Of a DNA stretch of 64,000 nucleotides, positions 7,900 to 16,686 are shown one piece after another. The stretch's first letter is position 1; each line of letters starts with the position of its first letter. Made by a program: the position numbers and the translations under genes. A model generated the notes under the pieces. That model was not told the DNA's origin, ran no database searches, and was given only the letters and a program-made list of their open reading frames with translations. The stretch covers positions 308,942 through 372,941 of the forward strand of contig JAMPER010000001.1 in the NCBI GenBank assembly GCA_023664945.1, written 5' to 3'. The DNA is from Alistipes senegalensis. Its GTDB lineage: Bacteria > Pseudomonadota > Gammaproteobacteria > Burkholderiales > Burkholderiaceae_D.

Positions 7900-9126
7900 G
7901 TGGAAAAGACAGATCAGGCCGTAACCCGCCGGACTTTTGATGAGGTAATGGTGCAGACTTATGCGCCAAGCACGCTTGTTCCCGTCCGCGGATCAGGGAT
8001 GTATATGTGGGATCAGGAAGGACGGCGGTATCTGGATCTGACAGGGGGCATTGCGGTTTCTGCCCTGGGGCATACGCCACCGGCGCTGGTGGATGTGTTG
8101 AAAAAACAGGCGGAGACGCTTTGGCATGTCAGCAACTACTATACCAACGAACCGGTTTTGCGGCTTGCCAGCGCGATGACGGCGGCAACGTTTGCCGACA
8201 GGGCTTTTTTCTGCAATTCCGGCGGGGAGGCAAATGAGGCGGCGCTGAAACTGGCCAGGAAGTGGGCGCATGACAGGCATGGCCCGCAAAAGGCCAGGAT
8301 TGTTTCTTTTCTCAAGTCTTTTCACGGTCGGACGCTGTTTACGGTATCTGTCGGCGGCCAGCCGAAGTATTCGGAAGGGTTCGGCCCGCTCCCGGGGATG
8401 ATTAACCATATTCCCTATAACGATATCGAAGCGGCCCAAAAAGCCATGGGCGACGATGTGTGCGCGGTTATTGTGGAACCGGTGCAGGGTGAAGGCGGTG
8501 TGCTGCCTGCTTCTCCGGCATTTTTAAAGACACTTCGCGAGTTGTGCGACAGGCATCGGGCACTGTTGATTTTTGATGAAATCCAGTCCGGGATGGGCAG
8601 AACAGGCTCGCTTTTTGCCTATATGGATTATGGTGTTGCGCCGGATATTCTGACTTCGGCCAAGGCGCTGGCAAATGGTTTTCCGATTGGGGCCATCCTG
8701 ACAACTGACGATATTGCTTCCGCTTTTACTGTGGGGGCGCATGGCACGACTTTTGGCGGCAATCCGCTTGCGGCGGCGGTGGCCTGCAAAGTGATGGAAA
8801 CCATCAATACGCCGGCTTTTCTTTCCCATGTGGCCTCTGCCGGCGCCAGCTTAAGGCGTATGCTGGAAGGGGTGGCGGCATCGTATCCGCAAGCCTTTGG
8901 CGAGGTCAGGGGAAAAGGGCTGATGCTGGGACTGACCATGTCGGAAAACTGTCTTGGCCGTGCGAAGGAGATAACGGCCATTGCCGAGAAGGAGGGGCTC
9001 TTGCTCTTGCTGGCCGGGCCGGATGTGATCCGGATTGTGCCGCCGCTGATTATTGAAGAGGAGCATATCCGCCAGGCTGAGGCGATTTTGCGGCAAAGTG
9101 TTGAAAAATGGCTTAAGGCGGCATAA
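7900..9126 (+). CDS. argD: Acetylornithine/succinyldiaminopimelate-type aminotransferase
   Basis: A 408-residue class III PLP-dependent aminotransferase. In this family ArgD transfers an amino group from glutamate to N-acetylglutamate semialdehyde (arginine synthesis) and often also serves lysine synthesis. Motifs in order are GGIAVSALGHTPP, FFCNSGGEANEAALKLARKW (phosphate-binding), SFHGRT, VEPVQGEGGV, LLIFDEIQSGMGRTG (PLP Asp), SAKALANG with the Schiff-base Lys, and HGTTFGGNPLAAAVA. The start is a GTG with a strong upstream AAGGAG; the longer frame would begin in the leader. It is monocistronic and not near other arginine genes, so the substrate (acetylornithine, succinylornithine or another omega-amino acid) is inferred from similarity. 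Confidence 0.88.
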   Translation: MEKTDQAVTRRTFDEVMVQTYAPSTLVPVRGSGMYMWDQEGRRYLDLTGGIAVSALGHTPPALVDVLKKQAETLWHVSNYYTNEPVLRLASAMTAATFADRAFFCNSGGEANEAALKLARKWAHDRHGPQKARIVSFLKSFHGRTLFTVSVGGQPKYSEGFGPLPGMINHIPYNDIEAAQKAMGDDVCAVIVEPVQGEGGVLPASPAFLKTLRELCDRHRALLIFDEIQSGMGRTGSLFAYMDYGVAPDILTSAKALANGFPIGAILTTDDIASAFTVGAHGTTFGGNPLAAAVACKVMETINTPAFLSHVASAGASLRRMLEGVAASYPQAFGEVRGKGLMLGLTMSENCLGRAKEITAIAEKEGLLLLLAGPDVIRIVPPLIIEEEHIRQAEAILRQSVEKWLKAA

Positions 9127-9190
9127 CGCAAGACAGAAGGCCGTTTTTCCGGTTTTGGCCTGATTTGTTCCGCTGGCGGGGCAGATCAGG

Positions 9191-9511
9191 CTATTCTTCT
9201 TTTGCCTGAGGTGTTTTGGGCTTGAATTGTTCGTTGCTGATACGAAATTTTGTCCTTCTGTCGCCCATTTCTGCCCGCAGTTCGTAGATGCTCATGCCGC
9301 TGACTTCATGCATGCGGATTAAAAGTGAAGCGCCAACGGGCAGGCGGTTATGGCGGATTTTGCTGATGACAGGCGGCGCCACTTCCAGTGCACGGGCAAG
9401 CGCGGCATCGTTTTTTAGCGACAGTTTCTGGATAAGCGCATCCAGCAGCCGGTTGGGATTGTACTGGCGGTGAGAGAGCTTTTCTTCCTCTTTTTTTGTT
9501 GAGCCTGTCAT
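9191..9511 (-). CDS. Small helix-turn-helix protein, Cro/XRE-like
   Basis: A 106-residue protein with one helix-turn-helix region. LKNDAALARALEVAPPVISKIRHNRLPVG (about residues 32-60) has the spacing of a Cro/XRE-type HTH, followed by a conserved block around ISIYELRAEMGDRR and a basic tail. I recall close relatives in Burkholderiales genomes, all uncharacterised. DNA binding is inferred and no operator is known. It follows mltB in the same direction after 161 bases and has its own candidate -10, so it is probably separately expressed. Confidence 0.75.
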   Translation of the reverse strand: MTGSTKKEEEKLSHRQYNPNRLLDALIQKLSLKNDAALARALEVAPPVISKIRHNRLPVGASLLIRMHEVSGMSIYELRAEMGDRRTKFRISNEQFKPKTPQAKEE

Positions 9512-9643
9512 TTTTCCGGAACCTTTCGATGGGATGCTGATTTTCCTGCCGCCTGGGACCGAATAGCGGCGGCTTACCGGTTTTTTATGTTTACTTTGCC
9601 ATTATTCCGGGCGCTTTTAATTGGCGGGGCGAAATACATTCCC

Positions 9644-9649
9644 ATTATA
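9644..9649 (-). promoter_or_regulatory. Candidate -10 element for the small HTH gene
   Basis: An exact TATAAT lies on the minus strand between mltB and the HTH gene. It would give a leader of about 125 bases that includes a GCCGCC/GGCGGC hairpin at roughly 9549-9574. No clear -35 is visible. The hairpin could be a weak mltB terminator or a leader structure. Confidence 0.35.
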
Positions 9650-9672
9650 TGCTGTTGGAACAGTTTGGGATA

Positions 9673-10848
9673 TCAGGATTTTTTCCGGGCGGGTCTGCGC
9701 TCTCTGGCAGGGGTTCGCCGATCCTGCGCCAGGTGTGTTTTGACGGATTCTCCCAGGTCGATGACAGCCATAGCGTAAAAGTAGCTGCGGTTGTAGTGGG
9801 TAAGGGCAAAGAAGTTGTCTGTGCCGAGCCAGTATTCTGTTGGTCCGGTGCCGTTTTGCAAGTCAACCAGGCCGAAGCGCAGATGGCCGGGCAAGGGTTT
9901 TTCCGGTGTAATACCCATTTTTTCCAGTGCATCAGGCGTCAGGGTGGCAGCCAGACTTTTTCCCTGGCCGGCCAGGGAAAAGATGCCGGCAGTATCAGAC
10001 AGGGTGGCGGCAAAGACAGCGGGTTCCCCTTTTTTCCAGCCGTGTTGTGCCAGGAAATGGGCAATGCTGCCAATGGCGTCAACGGGGGAATTTTCCAGGT
10101 CGATTTTTCCGTTGCCGTCAAAGTCAACAGCATACCGGCGGATGCTGGAGGGCAGAAACTGGGGCCATCCTACGGCACCGGCATAGGAGCCTTTCAGGGC
10201 AAGGGGATCCATCTTCTGTTCGGCGCACAGCAGCAGGGTATTTTCCAGTTCTTTCCTGAAAAGGGACAGGCGGTCGTCCCGCCGGGGATGTTCCGGGTAA
10301 TCGAACGCCAGGGTTGCCAGAGCGTCCAGGATACGAAAATTGCCTTTGTAGCGGCCATAGATGGTTTCAACGCCGAGGATGCCGACAATGATTTCCGGCG
10401 GCACGCCATAGGCGTTTTCGGCCCTGGCCAGCGCCGCTTTGTATTGACGCCAGAATTGTGCGCCTTTTGTGATGCGGCCGGGCCGGATAATCCGAGCGCG
10501 GTAGGCTTGCCAGTTTCGGGTTTTTCCGGCAGGGGCCGGGCCGGCCAGGCGGATGACGGCAGGATTGTGGCGCACCTGTTTGAGGATGCAGGCAAGGTTT
10601 TGCGGATCAAAGCCGTGGCGGCCGGCCATATCTGCTGAAAAGGCATAGAGATCCCTGACAAAGCTGCCGGGTATATCTGTATCGGTTCCGGCGGGCAGGG
10701 AAGCGGGGGCGCAGGGCAGGTAAAGCGGTCCTGGCGGGACGGCCAGGGCCGGGAAAGAAGAGAATAGGGCCAGCGGCAGGGCAGCCAGAAACAGCAGGAT
10801 GCGGCAAGGCGTATAGCGCAGGAAAGAAAAGCAGAAAGCGTCTTTCAT
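9673..10848 (-). CDS. mltB: Lytic murein transglycosylase B family
   Basis: MltB-type enzymes (GH103) cut the glycan strands of peptidoglycan, leaving 1,6-anhydromuramic acid. The 391-residue protein starts with a signal peptide (basic start, then LLFLAALPLALFSSFPALA), so it acts in the periplasm. It has no lipobox, so it is a soluble Slt35-like form. The catalytic Glu is in GILGVETIYGRYKG. SYAGAVGWPQFLPSS is the family's substrate-groove block. DFDGNGKIDLENS matches the calcium-binding EF-hand-like loop of Slt35. ATG at 10848 was chosen as the start of the signal peptide; the upstream open frame is antisense to the next gene. Confidence 0.93.
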   Translation of the reverse strand: MKDAFCFSFLRYTPCRILLFLAALPLALFSSFPALAVPPGPLYLPCAPASLPAGTDTDIPGSFVRDLYAFSADMAGRHGFDPQNLACILKQVRHNPAVIRLAGPAPAGKTRNWQAYRARIIRPGRITKGAQFWRQYKAALARAENAYGVPPEIIVGILGVETIYGRYKGNFRILDALATLAFDYPEHPRRDDRLSLFRKELENTLLLCAEQKMDPLALKGSYAGAVGWPQFLPSSIRRYAVDFDGNGKIDLENSPVDAIGSIAHFLAQHGWKKGEPAVFAATLSDTAGIFSLAGQGKSLAATLTPDALEKMGITPEKPLPGHLRFGLVDLQNGTGPTEYWLGTDNFFALTHYNRSYFYAMAVIDLGESVKTHLAQDRRTPARERRPARKKS

Positions 10849-10917
10849 GTTTGTGGATGTTGCATCGGGGAAACCGAAGTATAGCCTAAAAAGCGCTGTG
10901 TTTTCCGCTACACTGTC

Positions 10918-10935
10918 GGGAGGAAAAAGAAGGTG
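10918..10935 (+). promoter_or_regulatory. Ribosome-binding site supporting a GTG start
   Basis: GGGAGG at 10918-10923 lies nine bases before GTG at 10933. The alternative ATG at 10951, which aligns with the start of the tandem paralogue, has no comparable site. Confidence 0.5.
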
Positions 10936-11889
10936 AAACGGAAGTGCCTGATGGGGAAAACAGCGGTTTATTCGCATCCGGATTGCAAAAAGCATGAGAT
11001 GGGCCCTTACCACCCGGATAGCCCGGCGCGTCTTTTGGCGATAGAAAAACAGCTGGATGCAACAGGGACAACGCCGTTTTTGTTGTTTCGCGAAGCGCCT
11101 TTGGCGGATGTGGCCGATATCAGGCGGGTACATTCGCCTGATGCTGTCAGCCTGGTGAGGGATAGCTGTCCTGCCATACCGGGACAGTATTTCCAGGTGG
11201 ATGACGATACGCTGCTTAATTGCTATTCCTGGCAGGCAGCCTTGCGGGCTGCCGGGGCTGCTGTGGCAGCGACAAAGGCGGTTATAAAAGGGGAAGTGGA
11301 TAATGCCTTTTGCCTGGTGCGCCCTATCGGGCACCATGCCCGGCTGCATACCCCGATGGGGTTTTGCCTGTTTAACAATGTGGCAATTGCTGTGCGGTAT
11401 GCGCTGGCGGTTTGCGGCCTGAAACGGGCAGCGGTGGTGGATTTTGATGTGCATCATGGCAATGGAACGGAGGAAGCGTTTTGGAATGAACCGCGCGTGA
11501 TGATGGCGAGTTTTTTCCAAAGCCCGTTTTATCCTTATACCCGGCGGCCGGAAACCATGTTGCCAAACAGGGTGAATATTCCGGTGCCGGCCGGGACAAA
11601 CGGCGCGGCGGTGCGGCGTCTGGTGACGGAGAAGTGGCTGCCGGCACTTGAGGCTTTCAGGCCGGAGATGCTGTTTGTTTCTGCCGGGTTTGATGCGCAC
11701 AAGGATGATACAGTAGGCGGTATGCGCCTGGTGGAAGAGGATTATGCCTGGATAACCCGGCAGGTGGTGGCGGCGGCAGAAGCGTTTGCCCAGGGGCGCA
11801 TTGTCAGTGTGCTGGAGGGCGGTTACAGCCGGCAGGCGCTTGCCAAAAGCGCGGTGGCCCATATCCGGGTGCTGGCGGGGCTGGATTGA
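10933..11889 (+). CDS. Histone deacetylase family (acetoin utilisation/APAH-like) hydrolase, copy 1
   Basis: A 318-residue zinc-dependent deacetylase of the HDAC/AcuC/acetylpolyamine amidohydrolase superfamily. Motifs are RPIGHHARLH with the catalytic His pair, GFCLFNNVAIAVRYA, DFDVHHGNGTEEAFW with zinc ligands Asp and His, SAGFDAHKDD with the third zinc Asp, and LEGGYS with the transition-state Tyr. Bacterial substrates are unknown in general; acetylpolyamines or other small acetylated amines are plausible. It is followed 15 bases later by a clear paralogue. The start is uncertain between GTG 10933 and ATG 10951. Confidence 0.88.
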   Translation: MKRKCLMGKTAVYSHPDCKKHEMGPYHPDSPARLLAIEKQLDATGTTPFLLFREAPLADVADIRRVHSPDAVSLVRDSCPAIPGQYFQVDDDTLLNCYSWQAALRAAGAAVAATKAVIKGEVDNAFCLVRPIGHHARLHTPMGFCLFNNVAIAVRYALAVCGLKRAAVVDFDVHHGNGTEEAFWNEPRVMMASFFQSPFYPYTRRPETMLPNRVNIPVPAGTNGAAVRRLVTEKWLPALEAFRPEMLFVSAGFDAHKDDTVGGMRLVEEDYAWITRQVVAAAEAFAQGRIVSVLEGGYSRQALAKSAVAHIRVLAGLD

Positions 11890-11904
11890 TTTAAGGAGAG
11901 GGGA

Positions 11905-12834
11905 ATGAAAACAGGTTTATATACGCATCCTGTTTGTTTGAAACACGAGATGGGCGAATTTCATCCGGAATGCCCGGCCCGGATACAGGCGGTGATGGAC
12001 AGGCTTTCGGCAACCGGGATGGATCGCTGCCTGGAATTTCGGGAAGCGCCAGAGGCTGCGCCGGAGGATATTGCCCGCGCGCATATTGCCGATATGGTGA
12101 TCAGTGCGCAAACGCCTGTTGAGGAGGGGGATTATTTCCCTTTGAATGAAACCATGCTGAATGCCTGGAGCTGGAAGGCGGCGCTGCGCGCAGCCGGGGC
12201 GAATATTGCCGCCGCCAGGGCAGTGCTGGCCGGGGAGCTGGATAATGCCTTTTGCCTGGTGCGCCCTATCGGGCACCATTCCACGGCGGGCGAGGCGATG
12301 GGATTTTGCGTTTTTAACAGTGTGGCGATTGCGGCGCTGTGGGCGATCAAGTCTTACGGGTTAAAGCGTGTGGCGATTGTTGATATTGATGTGCATCATG
12401 GCAACGGAACCGAGGATATTTTTGCCCATGAGCCCCGGGTGATGATGGTGAGCTACTATCAGGAATATCTCTATCCTTTTTCGGGGAATGAACGCCAGCG
12501 CCCGCATATGGTCAATGTGGGTGTTCCGCCGGGGACGGATGGTGCGGCAATCCGGAAGATTGTCACGGAGAAGTGGCTGCCTGCACTGCGCAGCCATCAG
12601 CCGGAGATGATTTTTATCTCGGCCGGTTTTGACGCGCACAGGGATGACCCGCTGGGCGAAATGAACCTGGTTGAGGAGGATTATGCCTGGATAACCCGGC
12701 AGGTGATGGATGCGGCGGAAGAACTGGCCGGCGGGCGCATTGTCAGCTCCATGGAAGGGGGGTACAACCTTGAGGCGCTGGCCGGCAGCGCTGTGGCGCA
12801 TATCCGGACGCTTGCCGGTCTGGAAGGGGTGTAA
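11905..12834 (+). CDS. Histone deacetylase family hydrolase, copy 2
   Basis: A 309-residue paralogue of the preceding gene with the same architecture: HPVCLKHEMGEFHPECPAR at the N-terminus, RPIGHHSTAG with the catalytic His pair, DIDVHHGNGTEDIF and SAGFDAHRDD with zinc ligands, and MEGGYN with the Tyr. All catalytic residues are kept, so both copies are probably active. Copy-specific differences cluster after the DVHHGNGT block (SYYQEYLYPFSGNE here, FFQSPFYPYTRRPE in copy 1), a region that shapes the substrate entrance in this family. It has a good ribosome-binding site (AAGGAGAGGGG). Confidence 0.9.
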   Translation: MKTGLYTHPVCLKHEMGEFHPECPARIQAVMDRLSATGMDRCLEFREAPEAAPEDIARAHIADMVISAQTPVEEGDYFPLNETMLNAWSWKAALRAAGANIAAARAVLAGELDNAFCLVRPIGHHSTAGEAMGFCVFNSVAIAALWAIKSYGLKRVAIVDIDVHHGNGTEDIFAHEPRVMMVSYYQEYLYPFSGNERQRPHMVNVGVPPGTDGAAIRKIVTEKWLPALRSHQPEMIFISAGFDAHRDDPLGEMNLVEEDYAWITRQVMDAAEELAGGRIVSSMEGGYNLEALAGSAVAHIRTLAGLEGV

Positions 12835-12836
12835 CG

Positions 12837-13721
12837 GTGCCGCCCATACAATGGTTTCCCGGTCATATGCATGCCGCCCGCAAGAAGGCGGAAGAGACCA
12901 TGAAGACGACCGACCTGGTCATCGAGGTGCTGGATGCCCGTATCCCGCAGGCAAGCTGCAATCCGATGGTGGAGGAGATGCGTCTTTTCAGGCAGCGCCC
13001 CTCGCTGAAAATATTGAACAAGAGCGATTTGGCCGATCCCGGGGTGACGGGGGAGTGGATTGCGTTTTTTGAAAAGCAGGCGCAATCCAGGGCGGTTGCG
13101 GTCAATACCCGCAATCCGGCGGATGTGGCCCGGATTCCGGCATTGTGCCGGGAGATTGCGCCCCATCGCGGGGAGGCTGACAGGCCGCTTCGCATGATGA
13201 TTATGGGGATTCCCAATGTGGGCAAATCCACGCTCATGAATATGCTGCTAAAGCGCCGGGTGGCGGCGGTGGGGGATGTGCCGGCTGTGACCAAATCCCA
13301 GCAGCGCCTTTACCTGAACAAGGGCATGATTTTAACGGATACGCCCGGGATGCTCTGGCCGAAGATCCGCTATCCTTCCGATGGCCTGATGCTGGCGGCC
13401 AGCCATGCGGTGGGCGTGAATGCCTTAATTGAGGAGGAGGTGGCTGCTTTTCTGGCAGAGGTGCTGCTTGTCCGTTACCCGGCATTGCTGAAAGCCCGCT
13501 ACAAGATGGAAACGGCAGGGTTGGACGGCTTCGGGGTTGTGGAAGCGGTTGCCCGCCATCGGGGGCTGAAGGTAAAAGGCGGCGATCCGGACGTGGAAAA
13601 GGCGTCCCAGGTGCTGTTGAATGATTACCGCAGCGGCGCGCTGGGCAGAATCAGCCTGGAGACGCCGGAGAGCAGGAACGCCATGATTTCGGCCTTTGAC
13701 GCGGCCGCTACAGGCGCATGA
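12837..13721 (+). CDS. ylqF: Ribosome biogenesis GTPase YlqF/RbgA family
   Basis: A 294-residue circularly permuted GTPase. The G4 motif LNKSD (near residue 60) comes before G1 GIPNVGKSTLMN (near 122) and G3 DTPGML, the order that defines the YlqF/RbgA/YawG group. The N-terminal IQWFPGHMHAARKKAEE is typical. RbgA acts in late assembly of the 50S subunit in Bacillus; the proteobacterial role is inferred. It starts with GTG two bases after the preceding stop, so it is translationally coupled to the deacetylase copies. Confidence 0.93.
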   Translation: MPPIQWFPGHMHAARKKAEETMKTTDLVIEVLDARIPQASCNPMVEEMRLFRQRPSLKILNKSDLADPGVTGEWIAFFEKQAQSRAVAVNTRNPADVARIPALCREIAPHRGEADRPLRMMIMGIPNVGKSTLMNMLLKRRVAAVGDVPAVTKSQQRLYLNKGMILTDTPGMLWPKIRYPSDGLMLAASHAVGVNALIEEEVAAFLAEVLLVRYPALLKARYKMETAGLDGFGVVEAVARHRGLKVKGGDPDVEKASQVLLNDYRSGALGRISLETPESRNAMISAFDAAATGA

Positions 13722-13766
13722 AAGGGCGCAAAAGGGCTAAAATACCGTTTTTTTTCAGTATCCCGC

Positions 13767-14495
13767 ATGAAACCGATTGCGCCAGGCACGATTATTTTTC
13801 AGCGCCACCGTGGGTATGGTGTGCTGACGGCTGTCAATTTGCTGACGGGGTGGGTCTCGGCGCGTTTTGGCAGCGAGCGGAAGTGCCTGGATTTGAATTT
13901 GTCCACAGACGAGGTTCAGCATGCGGACGGGGAGCCGATTTTGTTTAAGCGTGCCGCGCCGGACAGGATGCCCCATGCGCGGCTGATGGCAATGGTGCGC
14001 AGGCTGCATGAGGCGGGATACCAGCGGCTGTATTTTCATGCCTGGCCGCAGCCTTCCGGGCTGCACTGGCGCTGGCATCTTTTTGCCGGTACGCGCAACT
14101 GGCTGCAACGGCCATGGCGCGAGGGATGGTACGGCTCGGGCGGCGACTATATTTTCAACCCGGTGATGGGCTGGGGCGATGTGCCTGGCGCGACAACGGA
14201 AGAGCTGATTGAAGCGCTTGCCCGGTTTGACCCGGAAGGGCTGGCGCAGGCGCTGGGGAGAGACGAGGATCATACCGCCTGGTTTGCAATGGTTTGCGAT
14301 GCGCTTTTGCCCGGCTATATGTACAGTCTGAATGGCCTGGAAGGAAAAGAGGCGCTTTTCCCGGATTGCATCTCGGTGCATCCTGTCAGGCAGAATCTGC
14401 CGGCGTACAGCGGGCCGGGGCTGCCCTGGCCGCCTGGCTGGGAACGGTTATTGGCGAAAGGGCGCGAGCGCCATTCGTATTTTTTTCTTGTTTAA
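13767..14495 (+). CDS. Conserved-looking protein of unknown function
   Basis: A 242-residue soluble protein I do not recognise. It has no signal peptide or membrane segment. It is rich in Trp and aromatic residues, with conspicuous stretches YFHAWPQPSGLHWRWHLF (about residues 89-106), WYGSGGDYIFNPVMGWGDVPG (about 130-150) and a GLPWPPGWERLL end. The base composition matches the neighbours, so it looks like a resident gene rather than a recent arrival. It lies between ylqF and the short asparaginase in a tightly packed run (45 and 21 bases), which suggests co-transcription with glmU. No function is assigned. Confidence 0.7.
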   Translation: MKPIAPGTIIFQRHRGYGVLTAVNLLTGWVSARFGSERKCLDLNLSTDEVQHADGEPILFKRAAPDRMPHARLMAMVRRLHEAGYQRLYFHAWPQPSGLHWRWHLFAGTRNWLQRPWREGWYGSGGDYIFNPVMGWGDVPGATTEELIEALARFDPEGLAQALGRDEDHTAWFAMVCDALLPGYMYSLNGLEGKEALFPDCISVHPVRQNLPAYSGPGLPWPPGWERLLAKGRERHSYFFLV

Positions 14496-14516
14496 CCTGG
14501 ATTGACGGACGAAAAG

Positions 14517-15065
14517 ATGGCTGTACATATTATTGCGGCAGGCGGTACGTTTGATAAACAATACAATATGTTGAGCGGTGTGCTGGATTTTTCGGAAAGC
14601 CGGATTCCTGCCATGCTGGAAGAGGGGCGCGTTCAGGCGCCTTTTATTTTTGAAGCGCTGCCGCTTCTGGATTCGCTGGATATGACGGATGCGGATCGCG
14701 AGCGGATTGTTTATGCCTGCCGGAAAACGCCGGAAGAGCGGATACTGGTTGTGCATGGAACGGATACCATGCGGCAGACGGCGCAGGTGTTGGCGGCGGC
14801 TTCCCTGAAAAAGACGATTGTGCTTACCGGCGCCATGATTCCGGCCCAGGTGGCGGGTTCGGATGCGGCCTTTAATCTGGGGATGGCGTTTGGTGTGGCG
14901 CAACTGCTGGCACCGGGTGTGTATGTTGCCATGAACGGCAGGGTGTTTTCCTGGGATAACGTGAGGAAAAACCGTGCCAGGGGCCGTTTTGAGACGGAAG
15001 AAGAGTTTTCCGGGGCAGTGTGCCATGGGGCATGTGCCTGTTGCCTGACGAAAAAAGAAGGATAA
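14517..15065 (+). CDS. Short asparaginase-family protein, N-terminal domain only
   Basis: A 182-residue protein matching only the N-terminal domain of bacterial L-asparaginases (normally about 330 residues in two domains). [12 protein letters not shown] carries the first catalytic Thr loop, [13 protein letters not shown] the second Thr-Asp pair, and [20 protein letters not shown] the Lys-region block (here TGAM). The C-terminal domain that completes the active site is absent, and the protein ends in a Cys-rich tail (CHGACACC). ATG at 14517 was chosen, with GAAAAG upstream; the TTG five codons earlier is weaker. It may need to dimerise differently or have another function. It ends 10 bases before glmU. 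Confidence 0.78.
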   Translation: MAVHIIAAGGTFDKQYNMLSGVLDFSESRIPAMLEEGRVQAPFIFEALPLLDSLDMTDADRERIVYACRKTPEERILVVHGTDTMRQTAQVLAAASLKKTIVLTGAMIPAQVAGSDAAFNLGMAFGVAQLLAPGVYVAMNGRVFSWDNVRKNRARGRFETEEEFSGAVCHGACACCLTKKEG

Positions 15066-15075
15066 GGGATTTTTC

Positions 15076-16449
15076 ATGAATATTGTGATTCTTGCTGCGG
15101 GCATGGGCAAACGGATGTATTCCGATTTGCCGAAGGTGCTTCATCCGCTGGCTGGCAGGCCGCTGCTTGGCCATGTGATTGATACGGCCAGGGCGCTTTC
15201 GCCTTCCCGTATCCATGTTGTGTGCGGGCATGGGGGCGAGGCCGTGCAGGCTGCTTTTCGCGCGCCGGATGTGGTGTTTGTCCGCCAGGAACCACAGCTG
15301 GGAACCGGCCATGCGGTTATGCAGGCGCTGCCGTACCTGGATGTGACGCAGCCGACGCTGATTCTTTATGGCGATGTGCCGCTGATAGCCGCTTCAACGC
15401 TTGAAAAGCTTGTGCAGCTGGCCGGTGAAGACAGGCTGGCGGTGTTGACAGCCGAGGCAGCTGATCCGGCCGGGTTCGGGCGTATTGTGCGGGAAGGCGG
15501 GGAAATCAAACGGATTGTCGAGCATAAAGATGCTTCCGAAGCGGAGCTTCGTTTGACGGAAATCAATACCGGCATTATGGCGGCGCCGACAGAAAGGCTG
15601 AAAGGATGGCTGGCGGCGCTCTCGAATGACAATGCCCAGGGGGAATATTACCTGACGGATATTGTTGCGGCAGCTGTTGCGGCGGGTGTGCCGGTGGTTT
15701 CTGCCCAGCCTGGGCATATATGGGAGGTGATGGGTGTCAATACCAAAAAGCAGCTGGCTGAACTGGAAAGGATTTACCAGCGCAATACGGCGGATGCCCT
15801 GATGGAAAAGGGTGTGATGCTGGCTGACCCGCTTCGCCTGGATGTGCGCGGCTCGCTTGTCTGCGGGCGGAATGTGTTTATTGATGTGAATTGCGTTTTT
15901 GAGGGGCAGGTGTCGCTGGGTGATGGCGTTTCCGTCGGCCCCGGTTGTTATATCCGGGAATCTGCCATTGGCAGCGGGGCGGAAATCCGGCCGTTTTGCC
16001 ATCTTGACGGCGCAAAGGTGGGCGCCGGTTCGCTTATTGGGCCTTATGCCCGCTTAAGGCCCGGGGCCGATCTGGGCGAAGAGGTGCATATCGGCAATTT
16101 TGTGGAAATCAAAAACAGCCGGGTTGCGGCCCAAAGCAAGGCCAACCACCTGGCATATGTGGGCGATTCGACGGTTGGCAGCCGTGTCAATATCGGCGCC
16201 GGTACGATTACCTGCAATTATGACGGGGCCAACAAGCACAAAACGGTGATTGAGGATGATGCCTTTATCGGGACCAACTGCGAGCTGGTTGCGCCGGTTC
16301 ATGTGGGGGCGGGCGCAACGGTGGGGGCCGGCACGACATTGACGAAGGATGCGCCGGCCGGTTCGCTGACGGTTTCCAGGAGCAAACAGACATCGCTTGC
16401 CGGCTGGCGGCGGCCCACTAAAAAAACGGGTGGAAAAACGCCGGCCTGA
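15076..16449 (+). CDS. glmU: Bifunctional UDP-GlcNAc pyrophosphorylase / GlcN-1-P acetyltransferase
   Basis: GlmU acetylates glucosamine 1-phosphate and then couples it to UTP, giving UDP-GlcNAc for peptidoglycan and LPS. At 457 residues it is full length. The uridyltransferase domain starts with [20 protein letters not shown] and includes LYGDVPL. The left-handed beta-helix acetyltransferase domain occupies roughly residues 250-445, with hexapeptide repeats and the conserved [19 protein letters not shown] and [11 protein letters not shown] blocks. It is the last gene of the run starting at the deacetylase pair. No clear rho-independent terminator follows; CAAACT/AGTTTG near 16480 is weak. 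Confidence 0.97.
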   Translation: MNIVILAAGMGKRMYSDLPKVLHPLAGRPLLGHVIDTARALSPSRIHVVCGHGGEAVQAAFRAPDVVFVRQEPQLGTGHAVMQALPYLDVTQPTLILYGDVPLIAASTLEKLVQLAGEDRLAVLTAEAADPAGFGRIVREGGEIKRIVEHKDASEAELRLTEINTGIMAAPTERLKGWLAALSNDNAQGEYYLTDIVAAAVAAGVPVVSAQPGHIWEVMGVNTKKQLAELERIYQRNTADALMEKGVMLADPLRLDVRGSLVCGRNVFIDVNCVFEGQVSLGDGVSVGPGCYIRESAIGSGAEIRPFCHLDGAKVGAGSLIGPYARLRPGADLGEEVHIGNFVEIKNSRVAAQSKANHLAYVGDSTVGSRVNIGAGTITCNYDGANKHKTVIEDDAFIGTNCELVAPVHVGAGATVGAGTTLTKDAPAGSLTVSRSKQTSLAGWRRPTKKTGGKTPA

Positions 16450-16519
16450 TCTGCCGCAAACCAGATGGGCAAAGGCAAACTTCCTTGGCAGTTTGTATTC
16501 CGGTTGAGGCAATTTTTCA

Positions 16520-16548
16520 TTGCGTTATTGTTTGCCAGTGTGTAGTAT
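16520..16548 (+). promoter_or_regulatory. Candidate sigma-70 promoter for phosphoketolase
   Basis: TTGCGT and TAGTAT are spaced by exactly 17 bases in the 237-base gap before the phosphoketolase gene, with AT-richer DNA upstream. The hexamers match consensus at 3 and 4 of 6 positions. The leader would be about 130 bases. Confidence 0.35.
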
Positions 16549-16686
16549 TAGTTTGGAAGTATGTCTTGATGGCGTTTGTTGCCTGCCAACAGTAAAAGGG
16601 CATCATTGGTCTGCGCCTGAAACAGACCGGTTCAAGCTGGATGCTGTGCACGGGGGACCAGGTATGACAAATGAAAGGATAGGGGT

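Noticed and set aside
9673-11862. A 729-codon minus-strand frame extending mltB upstream
   Set aside because: The extra 338 codons are antisense to the first deacetylase gene; the signal peptide marks the real start at 10848.
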